Positions 1 to 6,254 of a stretch of DNA of 9,383 nucleotides are shown here, piece after piece. Location of the stretch: assembly GCA_015486775.1 (NCBI GenBank), contig WFRA01000292.1:1-9383 (forward strand), in the 5' to 3' direction. Position 1 is the first letter of the stretch. Each line of letters opens with the position of its first letter. The position numbers and the translations under genes were made by a program. Under the pieces are notes generated by a model. It was not told the DNA's origin. It did not search any database and saw only the letters and a list, made by a program, of their open reading frames with translations. This DNA is from Kiritimatiellales bacterium. GTDB lineage: Bacteria; Verrucomicrobiota; Kiritimatiellia; Kiritimatiellales; Pontiellaceae.

Positions 1-135
1 GGTGTTTGCTTTCAGAAATGCGGCATCGTAGCCGAATGTTCCTTTTTCCATGGTAGCCTCCTCGGTCGTTTGGCATCCCGCCAGCACGAGCGTTCCCGCC
101 GCAAGCAGTCCAGCCGTACTTGTCATTTTATTCAT
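1..135 (-). CDS. N-terminus of a lipoprotein, possibly DUF6786-like (partial)
   Basis: Only the first 45 codons are inside the window; the gene runs off the left edge. The start at 135 is supported by an AGGAGG ribosome site a few bases upstream and by a typical lipoprotein signal: a short Lys-containing n-region, a hydrophobic stretch (about residues 8-18), and a lipobox LAGC with the acylated Cys at residue 21. A second ATG at residue 29 would cut off the signal peptide and is unlikely to be the true start. The mature part begins with a GTFGYDAAFLKANT stretch that reminds me of the start of DUF6786 proteins (mutarotase-like fold, often found in polysaccharide loci); this is an impression from memory, not a search. 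The start codon overlaps the stop codon of the upstream glycosidase by 4 bp (ATGA), so the two are probably translationally coupled and act on the same glycan. Confidence 0.75.
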   Translation of the reverse strand, partial: MNKMTSTAGLLAAGTLVLAGCQTTEEATMEKGTFGYDAAFLKANT

Positions 136-1124
136 TGTTCCTCCTCTTCTCCGCCCGCCCCTTGCGGGACAGGCGCATCCTGTTCGTCGTTCCATTTCAA
201 GGGGGCAAGATATACACCGCCACGACCCCATCCCGCCCGGCTGATCATCCAGGTATCGTTGGGCAGGCGGATTACTTCCGCAGCATGTGCCGGAAACTCA
301 CCCACCTGGTTTTCCATCTTCCATTCAAACGGCGAATCGCTCTCATAAACCACCGTATCGTCGTACGGCAAATTGGTGCAGACAAACAGGTAGTATTTCC
401 CCTTGCGCTCAACCACGAAGGGCGATTCAGTCGGGCCGCTCGCCGTGCCGACCATCGGATGCGTGAACACCACGCGTTTATGATCCCAGTGAACCAGGTC
501 GTCGCTCGTGACGGCCATGACCACATGGTTGCCTTCGTGTGCCGGGCGGGTCGCCGTATAATACATGATCCATTCGTCGCCATGCCTGAAGATGCAGGGA
601 TCCCTTGCGTCAAAGCCGTCCACCACCATGGGATTGCCGGGATGCCGCTTCCAATTAAATAGATCCTTCGAGGTGGCCAGATGGATCTTGTATCGGGTGT
701 GGTCCCTGTCGCCGGCGCAATAATACATGTAGTAGACGCCCTCATGCAAAATCACGTGCGGCGCCCACAGGTGCTCTTCGTTCCACGGGGCCTCCGGAGC
801 GACCGTCAGCGCAAACGGCTGTTTTTCCCACGGTTGCTGCAGCAGCGAATCCGCGGTTGCATGTGCAAAGTTGTCTTCATCAATCGGGTTGGCCGGTTCT
901 TCGTGGGTAATGCCGAACAGATGCCACTTCCCCTCCTCGTCCTTGATGAAGCAGTGGTCGTTGACATACCACTGCCGCGCCTCCCCGACACTCTGGTCAT
1001 ACACCCGCACAAACGCCCCGCATTCAACCCTCCGCTTGCCCTCGGTTTCCCCGAAAGCGGCCGATTGAATGAACAGAACGACCGCTACAACGGCCGACGC
1101 ACCCATTCTACAAATCCAGTCCAT
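132..1124 (-). CDS. Exported beta-propeller glycosidase, GH43/GH32-like
   Basis: A 330-residue protein with a Sec-type signal peptide (hydrophobic residues about 8-24, cleavage near residue 25), so it acts outside the cytoplasm. The sequence has the blade rhythm of the five-bladed propeller glycosidases (GH43, GH32 and relatives): NDHCF (Asp56), HLWAPHV (119-123), YYMYY, an ARDP motif (Asp175), TESPFVV (Glu233), KYYLF and HAAEV (280-284). By comparison with GH32/GH43, Asp56 would be the nucleophile or base, Asp175 the transition-state or pKa-modulating acid, and Glu233 the general acid. The exact family and substrate cannot be read off; linkage to FucP suggests release of a fucose-like or galactose-like sugar. 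ATG at 1124 has AAGGA seven bases upstream and starts 20 bp after the fucP stop. The same frame stays open into fucP, but that part is not this gene. The C-terminus ends in an acidic GGEEEEQ tail. Confidence 0.88.
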   Translation of the reverse strand: MDWICRMGASAVVAVVLFIQSAAFGETEGKRRVECGAFVRVYDQSVGEARQWYVNDHCFIKDEEGKWHLFGITHEEPANPIDEDNFAHATADSLLQQPWEKQPFALTVAPEAPWNEEHLWAPHVILHEGVYYMYYCAGDRDHTRYKIHLATSKDLFNWKRHPGNPMVVDGFDARDPCIFRHGDEWIMYYTATRPAHEGNHVVMAVTSDDLVHWDHKRVVFTHPMVGTASGPTESPFVVERKGKYYLFVCTNLPYDDTVVYESDSPFEWKMENQVGEFPAHAAEVIRLPNDTWMISRAGWGRGGVYLAPLKWNDEQDAPVPQGAGGEEEEQ

Positions 1125-1144
1125 TAAAGTGTCCTTCACGAAGA

Positions 1145-2422
1145 TTACACCTTCACCAGCTCTTTTTCCACCTTGCGGGCGCTGACGGCATAGAGGCCGA
1201 TCACGACAAAGCAGGCGAGCGGCAGCCAGTAGGAATGGGCAACGCCCCACTTGTCGACCATCAGCCCCTGGAGCGGGGTGATGATAGCGCCGCCGACAAT
1301 CGCCATGATCTGGCCGGAGGAGGCCAGCTTGGTGTCCTCCCCCAGGCCGGAGCAGCCCAGCCCGAAGATGGTCGGGAACATCAGCGACATGAAGCCGGAG
1401 ATCCAGACCAGGGAAATCACGCCGACCATGCCGCCGACATAGATGACGCACAGCGCCGCGACGATGGCCATGATGGCGGCGAAGAGCAGCAGCGCGGAGG
1501 CCTTGAAGAATTTCATCAGGAAATAGAAGACCCAGCGCATGCAGGCGAAGAGGACCAGGGCGGCGGTGTGGTAGACCAGCGCCCGCTCTTGCGTGACGCC
1601 GAGCGTGTCGGGGATGTAGAAGTTGGTGTAGGTCCAGACCGAAATCTGCGTGCCGACATAGCAGAACTGCGCAAACACGGAGAAGGAATAGTTCCTGTTT
1701 TTCAGCAGGCGCCCGACGGTTTCGAAAAAGTGCAGGTTCTTGTCGTGCTCGGAGGCCTTCGGCATCTTGGTTTTCAGGATCAGGATCCAGACCACCACCA
1801 GGATGGAGGCCACCACGAGATACGGGAAGATCACCGCATTGAGCGCGGCGGAGGTGTTTTCCGCGGTAATGTGCAGATGTCCCGCGCCGTCCTTCGGCAG
1901 GCGCGCCATGACCAGGTTGCGTGCCAGCAGGATACCGATGACAGCACCGATGGGGTTGAACGCCTGCGCAAAGTTGAGGCGCCGCGTGGCCGACTCCTCC
2001 GACCCGAGCACCAGCACATAGGGGTTGGCGTTGGTTTCGAGAACGCCCAGCCCGCAGGCGAGGACATAGTAGGCCAGACAGAAGAGGAGGAATTGCTGAG
2101 CCAACATGGCGGGATAGAGCATGAAGCAGCCGACGGCATAGATGCCCAACCCCAGTAGCACGCCGGTCTTGTAGGTGAATTTGCGGGCCACCATGGCACC
2201 CGGAAGCGCCATGCAGAAATAGCCAAAATAGAAGGCGAACTGGATGGCGGACGCCTGGAAGGTGGTCATATGGAAGGTTTCCTTGAACACCTTGACCAGT
2301 GGGTCGGTCAGGTTGTTGGCGATCGCCCACCACATGAAGCAGCTCGCCAGCAGGATAAACGGCAACACCGCGCCGGGCGGGATTATCGAATGGGATTTGC
2401 TATGGTCGTGTTCTTCGGACAT
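1145..2422 (-). CDS. fucP: FucP-family L-fucose:H+ symporter (MFS)
   Basis: A 425-residue inner-membrane transporter of the major facilitator superfamily, FucP branch, with about 12 hydrophobic segments. It aligns by eye with E. coli FucP along its length: WAIANNLTDPL corresponds to the segment with proton-coupling Asp46 (here Asp40), GLGVLETNANP to the one with Glu135 (here Glu129), and NFAQAFNPIGA, AQFCYVGTQ, MFPTIFGLG and GGAIITP also match. Both acidic residues needed for transport in E. coli FucP are kept, so it is probably active. The FucP/GluP family also moves glucose, galactose and other hexoses, so the substrate is likely L-fucose but not certain. The start at 2422 is chosen because AAGGAG lies nine bases upstream and the protein then begins with the short cytosolic tail expected; an in-frame ATG at 2494 would add 24 unrelated residues. 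The N-terminus is His-rich. It leads the cluster with the glycosidase and lipoprotein. Confidence 0.92.
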   Translation of the reverse strand: MSEEHDHSKSHSIIPPGAVLPFILLASCFMWWAIANNLTDPLVKVFKETFHMTTFQASAIQFAFYFGYFCMALPGAMVARKFTYKTGVLLGLGIYAVGCFMLYPAMLAQQFLLFCLAYYVLACGLGVLETNANPYVLVLGSEESATRRLNFAQAFNPIGAVIGILLARNLVMARLPKDGAGHLHITAENTSAALNAVIFPYLVVASILVVVWILILKTKMPKASEHDKNLHFFETVGRLLKNRNYSFSVFAQFCYVGTQISVWTYTNFYIPDTLGVTQERALVYHTAALVLFACMRWVFYFLMKFFKASALLLFAAIMAIVAALCVIYVGGMVGVISLVWISGFMSLMFPTIFGLGCSGLGEDTKLASSGQIMAIVGGAIITPLQGLMVDKWGVAHSYWLPLACFVVIGLYAVSARKVEKELVKV

Positions 2423-2552
2423 GTGCACTCGCTCCTTTGTATGGTCGAGCAACAGGCGGTGGTTATATGCTCCACTCGGCCGGATTGCGATCAAATTCGA
2501 GGTGGTAAATTCCTCACATCAGATCCCCGCCGGGGTGGGAACCCAACAATTC
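2423..2552 (-). promoter_or_regulatory. Presumed fucP promoter/leader region
   Basis: fucP must be expressed from this spacer or from further upstream. A TATAAC hexamer at 2462-2467 (reading leftwards) is a good -10 match, about 40 bases before the start codon. No convincing -35 sits 16-18 bases away: TCGCAA at the right distance is poor, and TTGATC at 2489-2494 is 21 bases away. A weak -35 would fit a gene that needs an activator, but no clear operator palindrome is visible. The AAGGAG ribosome site is at 2432-2437. Confidence 0.25.
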
Positions 2553-2716
2553 CTAGCGCACGGGAAAGCGGTAGATGGTCTCTGTTTCGTAAACCTTTCC
2601 GGGGCGCAGGATGGTGAAAGGAAACTGCGGCTGGTTCTTTTGCCCGACATCGCGGCCACCGCGTTCCGCAGTTCCGGCTCTTGGAAAGGTTTGACGCGCC
2701 CTGGGTAAATCCGCAC
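2553..2716 (-). pseudogene. Remnant of a mutarotase/aldose-epimerase-like 3' end
   Basis: Reading leftwards, one frame gives a protein-like run from about 2716 to 2640 (YPGRVKPFQEPELRNAVAAM...) and a neighbouring frame continues with PFTILRPGKVYETETIYRF and a TAG at 2553-2555. The two halves join in one frame if a single A is restored in the AAAA run near 2638-2641, which suggests a one-base deletion. The RPGxxYxxxTxYRF ending resembles the last strand of aldose 1-epimerase/galactose mutarotase proteins, which commonly accompany sugar permeases. The 5' part is missing: upstream sequence is the opposite-strand pyrK gene. My reading is a decayed, truncated gene once part of the fucP cluster. 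The call rests on about 55 codons and could be chance. Confidence 0.35.
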
Positions 2717-2719
2717 AAT
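2691..2719 (+). promoter_or_regulatory. Sigma-70 promoter for pyrK, possibly leaderless
   Basis: TTGACG at 2691-2696 (5 of 6 to consensus), a 17-base spacer, then CACAAT at 2714-2719 (4 of 6). The expected transcription start is about 2726, only two bases before the pyrK ATG at 2728, and there is no Shine-Dalgarno sequence before that ATG. Both facts agree with a leaderless or nearly leaderless transcript. No experiment supports it. Confidence 0.5.
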
Positions 2720-2727
2720 CCCGCGCC

Positions 2728-3513
2728 ATGATGAAACAGGAAAAAGCCACCGTTGCCGGACACGACAATTTCCAGGGCGAATACCGCATCCTACGCCTAG
2801 CCGCCCCGGCGGTTGGATCGCTGGTCAGGCCGGGGCAATTTCTCGAACTGATGGTTCCCCGCTTGGGCGAGCGGATCCTGCGCCGCCCCTTCAGCATCTA
2901 CAAGGCCGATGCGCAGGGCGTTTCGATCCTCTACAAAACCGTGGGGCGCGGCACCGATGCCATGCGGGCAATCAAGCCGGGCGACAAGGTGGACATTGTT
3001 GGCCCGCTCGGGAACGGTTTTCCAACCCTCGGAAGCGGCAAGGTTCCGGTGCTGGTGGCAGGAGGCTACGGTAACGCCGCGCTCTACCTCAAGGCCAAGG
3101 AGTCGCCCGCCAAGGGGATCGCCTTTTTTGGCGGCCGCACCGCGCAGGACATCCTCTGCGTCGAGGAGTTCGAAGCACTCGGCTGGGACGTGCGACCCAC
3201 CACCGACGATGGATCACTCGGAACCAAAGGACTCGTTACCGCCGCGTTCGACCCCTGGATGGCGGAGCAGGAAAATATCCAAGCATTGGAACTTTTTGTC
3301 TGCGGCCCCAACCCCATGCTCAAGGCGATGGGCGACCGCGCCATCGAGCACGGCTTTACCGCCTGGCTCTCGATGGACAAAAACATGGCCTGCGGCGTGG
3401 GCGCCTGCCTGACCTGCGTGATCAAGCGCAGGACAGAAACCGGCTGGGAATGGGCGCGCTGCTGCAAGGACGGCCCCGTGTTCGAGTCGCGCGAAATTAT
3501 TTGGGAAAGATAA
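2728..3513 (+). CDS. pyrK: Dihydroorotate dehydrogenase B, electron-transfer subunit PyrK
   Basis: A 261-residue iron-sulfur flavoprotein that passes electrons from dihydroorotate oxidation in PyrD to NAD+ in UMP biosynthesis; it forms a cytosolic heterotetramer with PyrD. Visible domains are an N-terminal FAD-binding barrel with the RRPFSIY motif (Arg53-Ser56), an NAD-binding domain with a glycine loop near 111-116 and the VCGPNPML segment (191-198), and a C-terminal [2Fe-2S] domain with CGVGACLTC (Cys222, 227, 230) and Cys246 just before KDGPVF. An extra Cys245 sits beside the last ligand. The glycine loop reads AGGYGNAA rather than the usual GGGIGxxP, a mild departure. Length is normal. 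The start is ATG-ATG at 2728/2731 with no Shine-Dalgarno, and the promoter ends only eight bases upstream. pyrD follows after an 85-bp gap holding a hairpin repeat. Confidence 0.93.
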   Translation: MMKQEKATVAGHDNFQGEYRILRLAAPAVGSLVRPGQFLELMVPRLGERILRRPFSIYKADAQGVSILYKTVGRGTDAMRAIKPGDKVDIVGPLGNGFPTLGSGKVPVLVAGGYGNAALYLKAKESPAKGIAFFGGRTAQDILCVEEFEALGWDVRPTTDDGSLGTKGLVTAAFDPWMAEQENIQALELFVCGPNPMLKAMGDRAIEHGFTAWLSMDKNMACGVGACLTCVIKRRTETGWEWARCCKDGPVFESREIIWER

Positions 3514-3514
3514 A

Positions 3515-3581
3515 TGAACCACAGATAAACACAGATGGACACCGATAAGATCTGCGTGAATCTGTGTTTATCTGTGGTTCA
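3515..3581. repeat. 67-bp palindromic intergenic repeat (REP/MITE-like)
   Basis: Two perfectly complementary 22-base arms, 3515-3536 (starting TGAACCACAG) and 3560-3581 (ending CTGTGGTTCA), surround a centre that also pairs imperfectly (ACACCGAT at 3539-3546 against the complement of 3550-3557), leaving a loop of about three bases. The left part is also a 10-bp tandem repeat: CACAGATAAA, CACAGATGGA, CACCGATAAG at 3520-3549. I recall similar ACCACAGATAAACACAGAT intergenic elements from many environmental bacterial genomes, so it is probably a dispersed repeat. No target-site duplication is evident and no T-run follows either strand, so a classic terminator is unlikely. Confidence 0.85.
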
Positions 3582-3598
3582 AAATCAAGGTTGCTAGC

Positions 3599-4513
3599 AT
3601 GGATGTTGATTTGAAAATCAGAATTGGCTCGATGGAAATGAAGAACCCGGTGACGGTGGCTTCGGGGACGTTTGGATACGGGCCGGAGTATGCCGAGCTG
3701 GTCGACCTGAACCGGCTGGGCGCGATCACCGTCAAGGGCATCGGCCCGATGGAGACGCTGGGCAACCCCACCCCGCGCACCTTCGAGACGCGCGGCGGAA
3801 TGCTCAACGCCATCGGCCTGCCGGGGCCGGGTGCAGAGGGGTTCATCAAGAAATATATTCCGTTTTTGAAGCAGTATGATGTTCCGGTGATCGTAAACAT
3901 CTGGGGCAAAGCAATGGAAGATTACGGTACCGTGGTCGAGATGCTCGACGGCGAGGACACCGTCTCAGCCTACGAGATTAACCTCTCCTGCCCGAACGTG
4001 AAGGAGGGCGGATCGGCCTTCGGCACGGATACCGATTCGTTCTCGCGGGTGGTCGAGCTGGTGCGCGGCAAGACGCAAAAGCCGATCATCCCCAAGCTGG
4101 CGCCCAATGTTCCGGACCTTGGAAAATTTGCCAAGGCGGCGGAGGATTGCGGCGCGGATGCGATCTCGATCATGAACACAATGCCCGCCATGGCGATCGA
4201 TATCGAGACACTCGAACCGGAGCTGGCCAACCGCACCGGCGGGCTGAGCGGCCCGGCTATCAAGCCGATTGCCATCAAGTTGGTGTGGGACGCGGCCAAG
4301 GCCACGAACCTTCCAATCATTGGAATGGGCGGCATCTTCGAACCGGAGGATGCCATCGAATTCATGCTGGCGGGCGCCTCCGCCGTGGCGGTGGGGACGG
4401 CCAACTTTTCCGATCCCTCGACCATCGTGCGGGTGATCGACGGCATTGAAGGCTATCTCATTAAAAAAGGGCATGGCTCAGCGGCCGATATTGTGGGAAT
4501 GGTGAAGGCATGA
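3599..4513 (+). CDS. pyrD: Dihydroorotate dehydrogenase B, catalytic subunit PyrD
   Basis: A 304-residue TIM-barrel FMN enzyme that oxidises dihydroorotate to orotate in the cytosol. Class 1B is shown by the catalytic Cys131 in the NLSCPNVKEGG loop, where class 2 enzymes have Ser, and by pairing with PyrK. Other visible sites are ASGTFGYG (21-28), the FMN-contacting Lys46 in TVKG, GNPTPR (55-60), the substrate loop NAIGLPGPG (Asn70 onward), Lys166 in PKLAPN, Asn193 in the IMNT segment, and the FMN phosphate site GMGGI (242-246) with GT (266-267). Length is typical. AAGG at 3587-3590 is eight bases before the ATG. It is separated from pyrK only by the palindromic repeat, and its stop overlaps the next start by ATGA. 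Confidence 0.95.
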   Translation: MDVDLKIRIGSMEMKNPVTVASGTFGYGPEYAELVDLNRLGAITVKGIGPMETLGNPTPRTFETRGGMLNAIGLPGPGAEGFIKKYIPFLKQYDVPVIVNIWGKAMEDYGTVVEMLDGEDTVSAYEINLSCPNVKEGGSAFGTDTDSFSRVVELVRGKTQKPIIPKLAPNVPDLGKFAKAAEDCGADAISIMNTMPAMAIDIETLEPELANRTGGLSGPAIKPIAIKLVWDAAKATNLPIIGMGGIFEPEDAIEFMLAGASAVAVGTANFSDPSTIVRVIDGIEGYLIKKGHGSAADIVGMVKA

Positions 4514-5097
4514 GCCGGGCAAGGCGATATGGCATCGTTGTCCTTGGCGCGGTTTTCGCGCTGGCCGCCCTGGGCTACTCCTTCTTCCAGTCGTTCATCC
4601 CGAATGCGGTTTTCGGCGCGGTACCCGAACAGGCCACCTTCGCCTTCAAGGCCGATTCGCTCGAGGAGCTGCTCGCCAGCCCGGTGTGCGAACAGCTCGA
4701 TAAAGCGCTGGCGCCGGGCCGGTCGCTCGAAGCCCTACTGGGTTCCAACCCCTGGACAAAACTGGCCGCGCCATCCGAGATTGTGGTGGCGGATCTCCCG
4801 CTACGTCGCCCCGGCCAGAACCGCTGCCGGGTTGCGGTGAGCTGGGTGGGCTGGCGTAGCCCCTGGCTGCGCTGGAAGCTGGAACGCACCCGCGCGGTGG
4901 GCTTTTCCTTCATCGGCAAGCATTCGGTCTGGCCAGTCTGGAAATATGAAAACCCCGGCATTGCGCAGGACGGTGTCCTGACCTTTGCCCTGACCGACAA
5001 TCTTTTTATTGCCTGCCTGTCGAAAGACTCGGCGGATATCCTCCAGTTGCTCGACACCTACGACCACCGAATCCCCGCCTTCGGTCGGGAAAAATAA
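4510..5097 (+). CDS. Membrane-anchored hypothetical protein
   Basis: A 195-residue protein with a basic N-terminus (MSRARR) and a single hydrophobic segment at about residues 8-30, so it is an inner-membrane anchored or exported protein with its body outside the cytoplasm. I do not recognise the family with certainty. The PEQATFAFKADSLEELLASP stretch (39-58) and the SKDSADILQLLDTYD stretch (171-185) recall large DUF3352-like proteins of PVC bacteria, which are usually much longer; if so, this one may be short at its C-terminus. It holds two Cys (60, 106) in the body and is Trp-rich at 112-145. Translation is probably coupled to pyrD through the ATGA overlap, and the aspartyl-protease-like gene begins 10 bases downstream, so the three are likely co-transcribed. 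There is no evident link to pyrimidine synthesis. Confidence 0.8.
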   Translation: MSRARRYGIVVLGAVFALAALGYSFFQSFIPNAVFGAVPEQATFAFKADSLEELLASPVCEQLDKALAPGRSLEALLGSNPWTKLAAPSEIVVADLPLRRPGQNRCRVAVSWVGWRSPWLRWKLERTRAVGFSFIGKHSVWPVWKYENPGIAQDGVLTFALTDNLFIACLSKDSADILQLLDTYDHRIPAFGREK

Positions 5098-5107
5098 AGG
5101 AGATAAA

Positions 5108-6106
5108 ATGAAATCCCTTCAAAGCCTAACCATCCTCGCCCTCGCCACCCTCGTGCTTGCCGGAAGCGCAAACGCCATGTTTTGGAAAAAAAAGGAGACA
5201 AAGGACTCCCCGATTCCAAAAAGCAAGCAGGAGCGCTTCCTTTCCAAAACCAAAATGCCGCAGCAGTTCGGCTACTCCATCTACCGCACGCGGGCAGGAA
5301 CAGTCGCCTGCGTCGGCGAAGCCCGCCTGCACCCCAACCACATGGCCTCGGTCAAGATGCTGGAAGACGGCATTCCCGTCGTCAAGATGCAGGGGATGTC
5401 CAAGCGCAGCAAGATGAATGTCCTGCTCGACACCAGCTCCCCCAACTCGTGGATCGAATTCTCCGCCGCGCAGAAACTAGACGTGCATTTTCTTGGCATC
5501 AACGACCAGCCATTCCCCTACCGGGGCAGCTACAACACCGGAGGGGCGGCGGCCTTTGCCGGCGTGGCGGGTCAGGTGCGCATCGACACCCTCTTCCTCG
5601 AAAACGTTCCGTTCTATGTCCGCATGTCCATCGGATCGCTCGGCCCGCTGGCACGCGGGATCAAGAAGCCCCAAGTCGATGCCGTCATGGGCTTCGACAC
5701 CCTGCGGATATTCGAATATGTCCAGTTCGACCTGAAAAACAGCACCGTCGCCCTCTCCGCCACCACCCCCTTCAACGAACCGGAGGGCGACAACGTCCAC
5801 GTCGCGAAAATCATTCCCTCCCGAAGCTTCGGGCTGGTGGTCGAAGGCACCGTCAACGACGAAAAGAAACCGGTCATCATCGACCTCGCGGGCGACTTCG
5901 ACTTTGCGCGGGGCGACATCAAGGTGGCCGTCACCCCCGAGGTCGGGCTCGGCGACCTCACCTTTCTGGATCTCCCCACCCTCGTGCTGCCGCTCCACGA
6001 CTCCCCCGCCCGGGTCGGCCGCAAGCAGCTTGCCTCCTACCGCATCACCATCTGCAACAAGTCCGGGGTCGTCTACTTCGAAAATCTTGCCACCGAGGGC
6101 GACTAG
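5108..6106 (+). CDS. Exported aspartyl-protease-like (retropepsin-fold) protein
   Basis: A 332-residue protein with a clear Sec signal peptide (cleavage after SANA, residue 23), so it is periplasmic or outside. The mature protein begins with a basic stretch (WKKKETK). A retropepsin-like signature is visible: a flap-strand leading to VLLDTSSPNSWI (Asp108-Thr-Ser-Ser, the position of the catalytic DTG/DTS), followed by DAVMGFDTLRIFEYVQFDL (191-209), which matches the conserved G-x-D-x-L-x-x-F segment of this fold. A second similar unit starts at KPVIIDLAGDFDF (255-267), where Asp259 is followed by Leu-Ala rather than Thr-Gly/Ser. It may be a two-lobed pepsin-like protein with one altered active-site half, or an inactive binding protein. 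The start at 5108 is preceded by AAGGAG (5097-5102). The longer open frame from 5009 lacks a signal peptide and overlaps the previous gene. An A8 run lies at 5186-5193. Confidence 0.85.
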   Translation: MKSLQSLTILALATLVLAGSANAMFWKKKETKDSPIPKSKQERFLSKTKMPQQFGYSIYRTRAGTVACVGEARLHPNHMASVKMLEDGIPVVKMQGMSKRSKMNVLLDTSSPNSWIEFSAAQKLDVHFLGINDQPFPYRGSYNTGGAAAFAGVAGQVRIDTLFLENVPFYVRMSIGSLGPLARGIKKPQVDAVMGFDTLRIFEYVQFDLKNSTVALSATTPFNEPEGDNVHVAKIIPSRSFGLVVEGTVNDEKKPVIIDLAGDFDFARGDIKVAVTPEVGLGDLTFLDLPTLVLPLHDSPARVGRKQLASYRITICNKSGVVYFENLATEGD

Positions 6107-6254
6107 GCCAAAAAGAGGCTCGCAACCCTTCCTCCTCCCGCGAACAACTAGCAACGGCCTGTATTCGGCTTCGTCCTTCACAACCGTTTCACCTTGCCCT
6201 ACCCTGCAAAACTCGACAGAGTACGTGCTTTGAATTTCCAACCCAAGGAAAAGC

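Noticed and set aside
1235..2158. A 307-codon open frame antisense to fucP.
   Set aside because: Composition is dominated by Gly, Arg, Asp and His with no domain or signal; it is the complement of conserved transporter codons.
132..2333. A single 733-codon open frame on the minus strand covering the glycosidase and much of fucP.
   Set aside because: Only the part from 1124 to 132 is protein-like (signal peptide plus propeller motifs). Upstream of that it is an out-of-frame reading of the clear FucP gene, rich in Arg, Gly, His and Pro as expected for a GC-rich shadow.
2525..2535. A CCCCGCCGGGG inverted repeat as a terminator between the gene remnant and fucP.
   Set aside because: The stem is only four pairs and no T-run follows on either strand.
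3515..3581. The palindromic repeat as a CRISPR unit or an intrinsic terminator.
   Set aside because: There is a single hairpin with no spacer-repeat periodicity of CRISPR type, and no T-run follows the stem.
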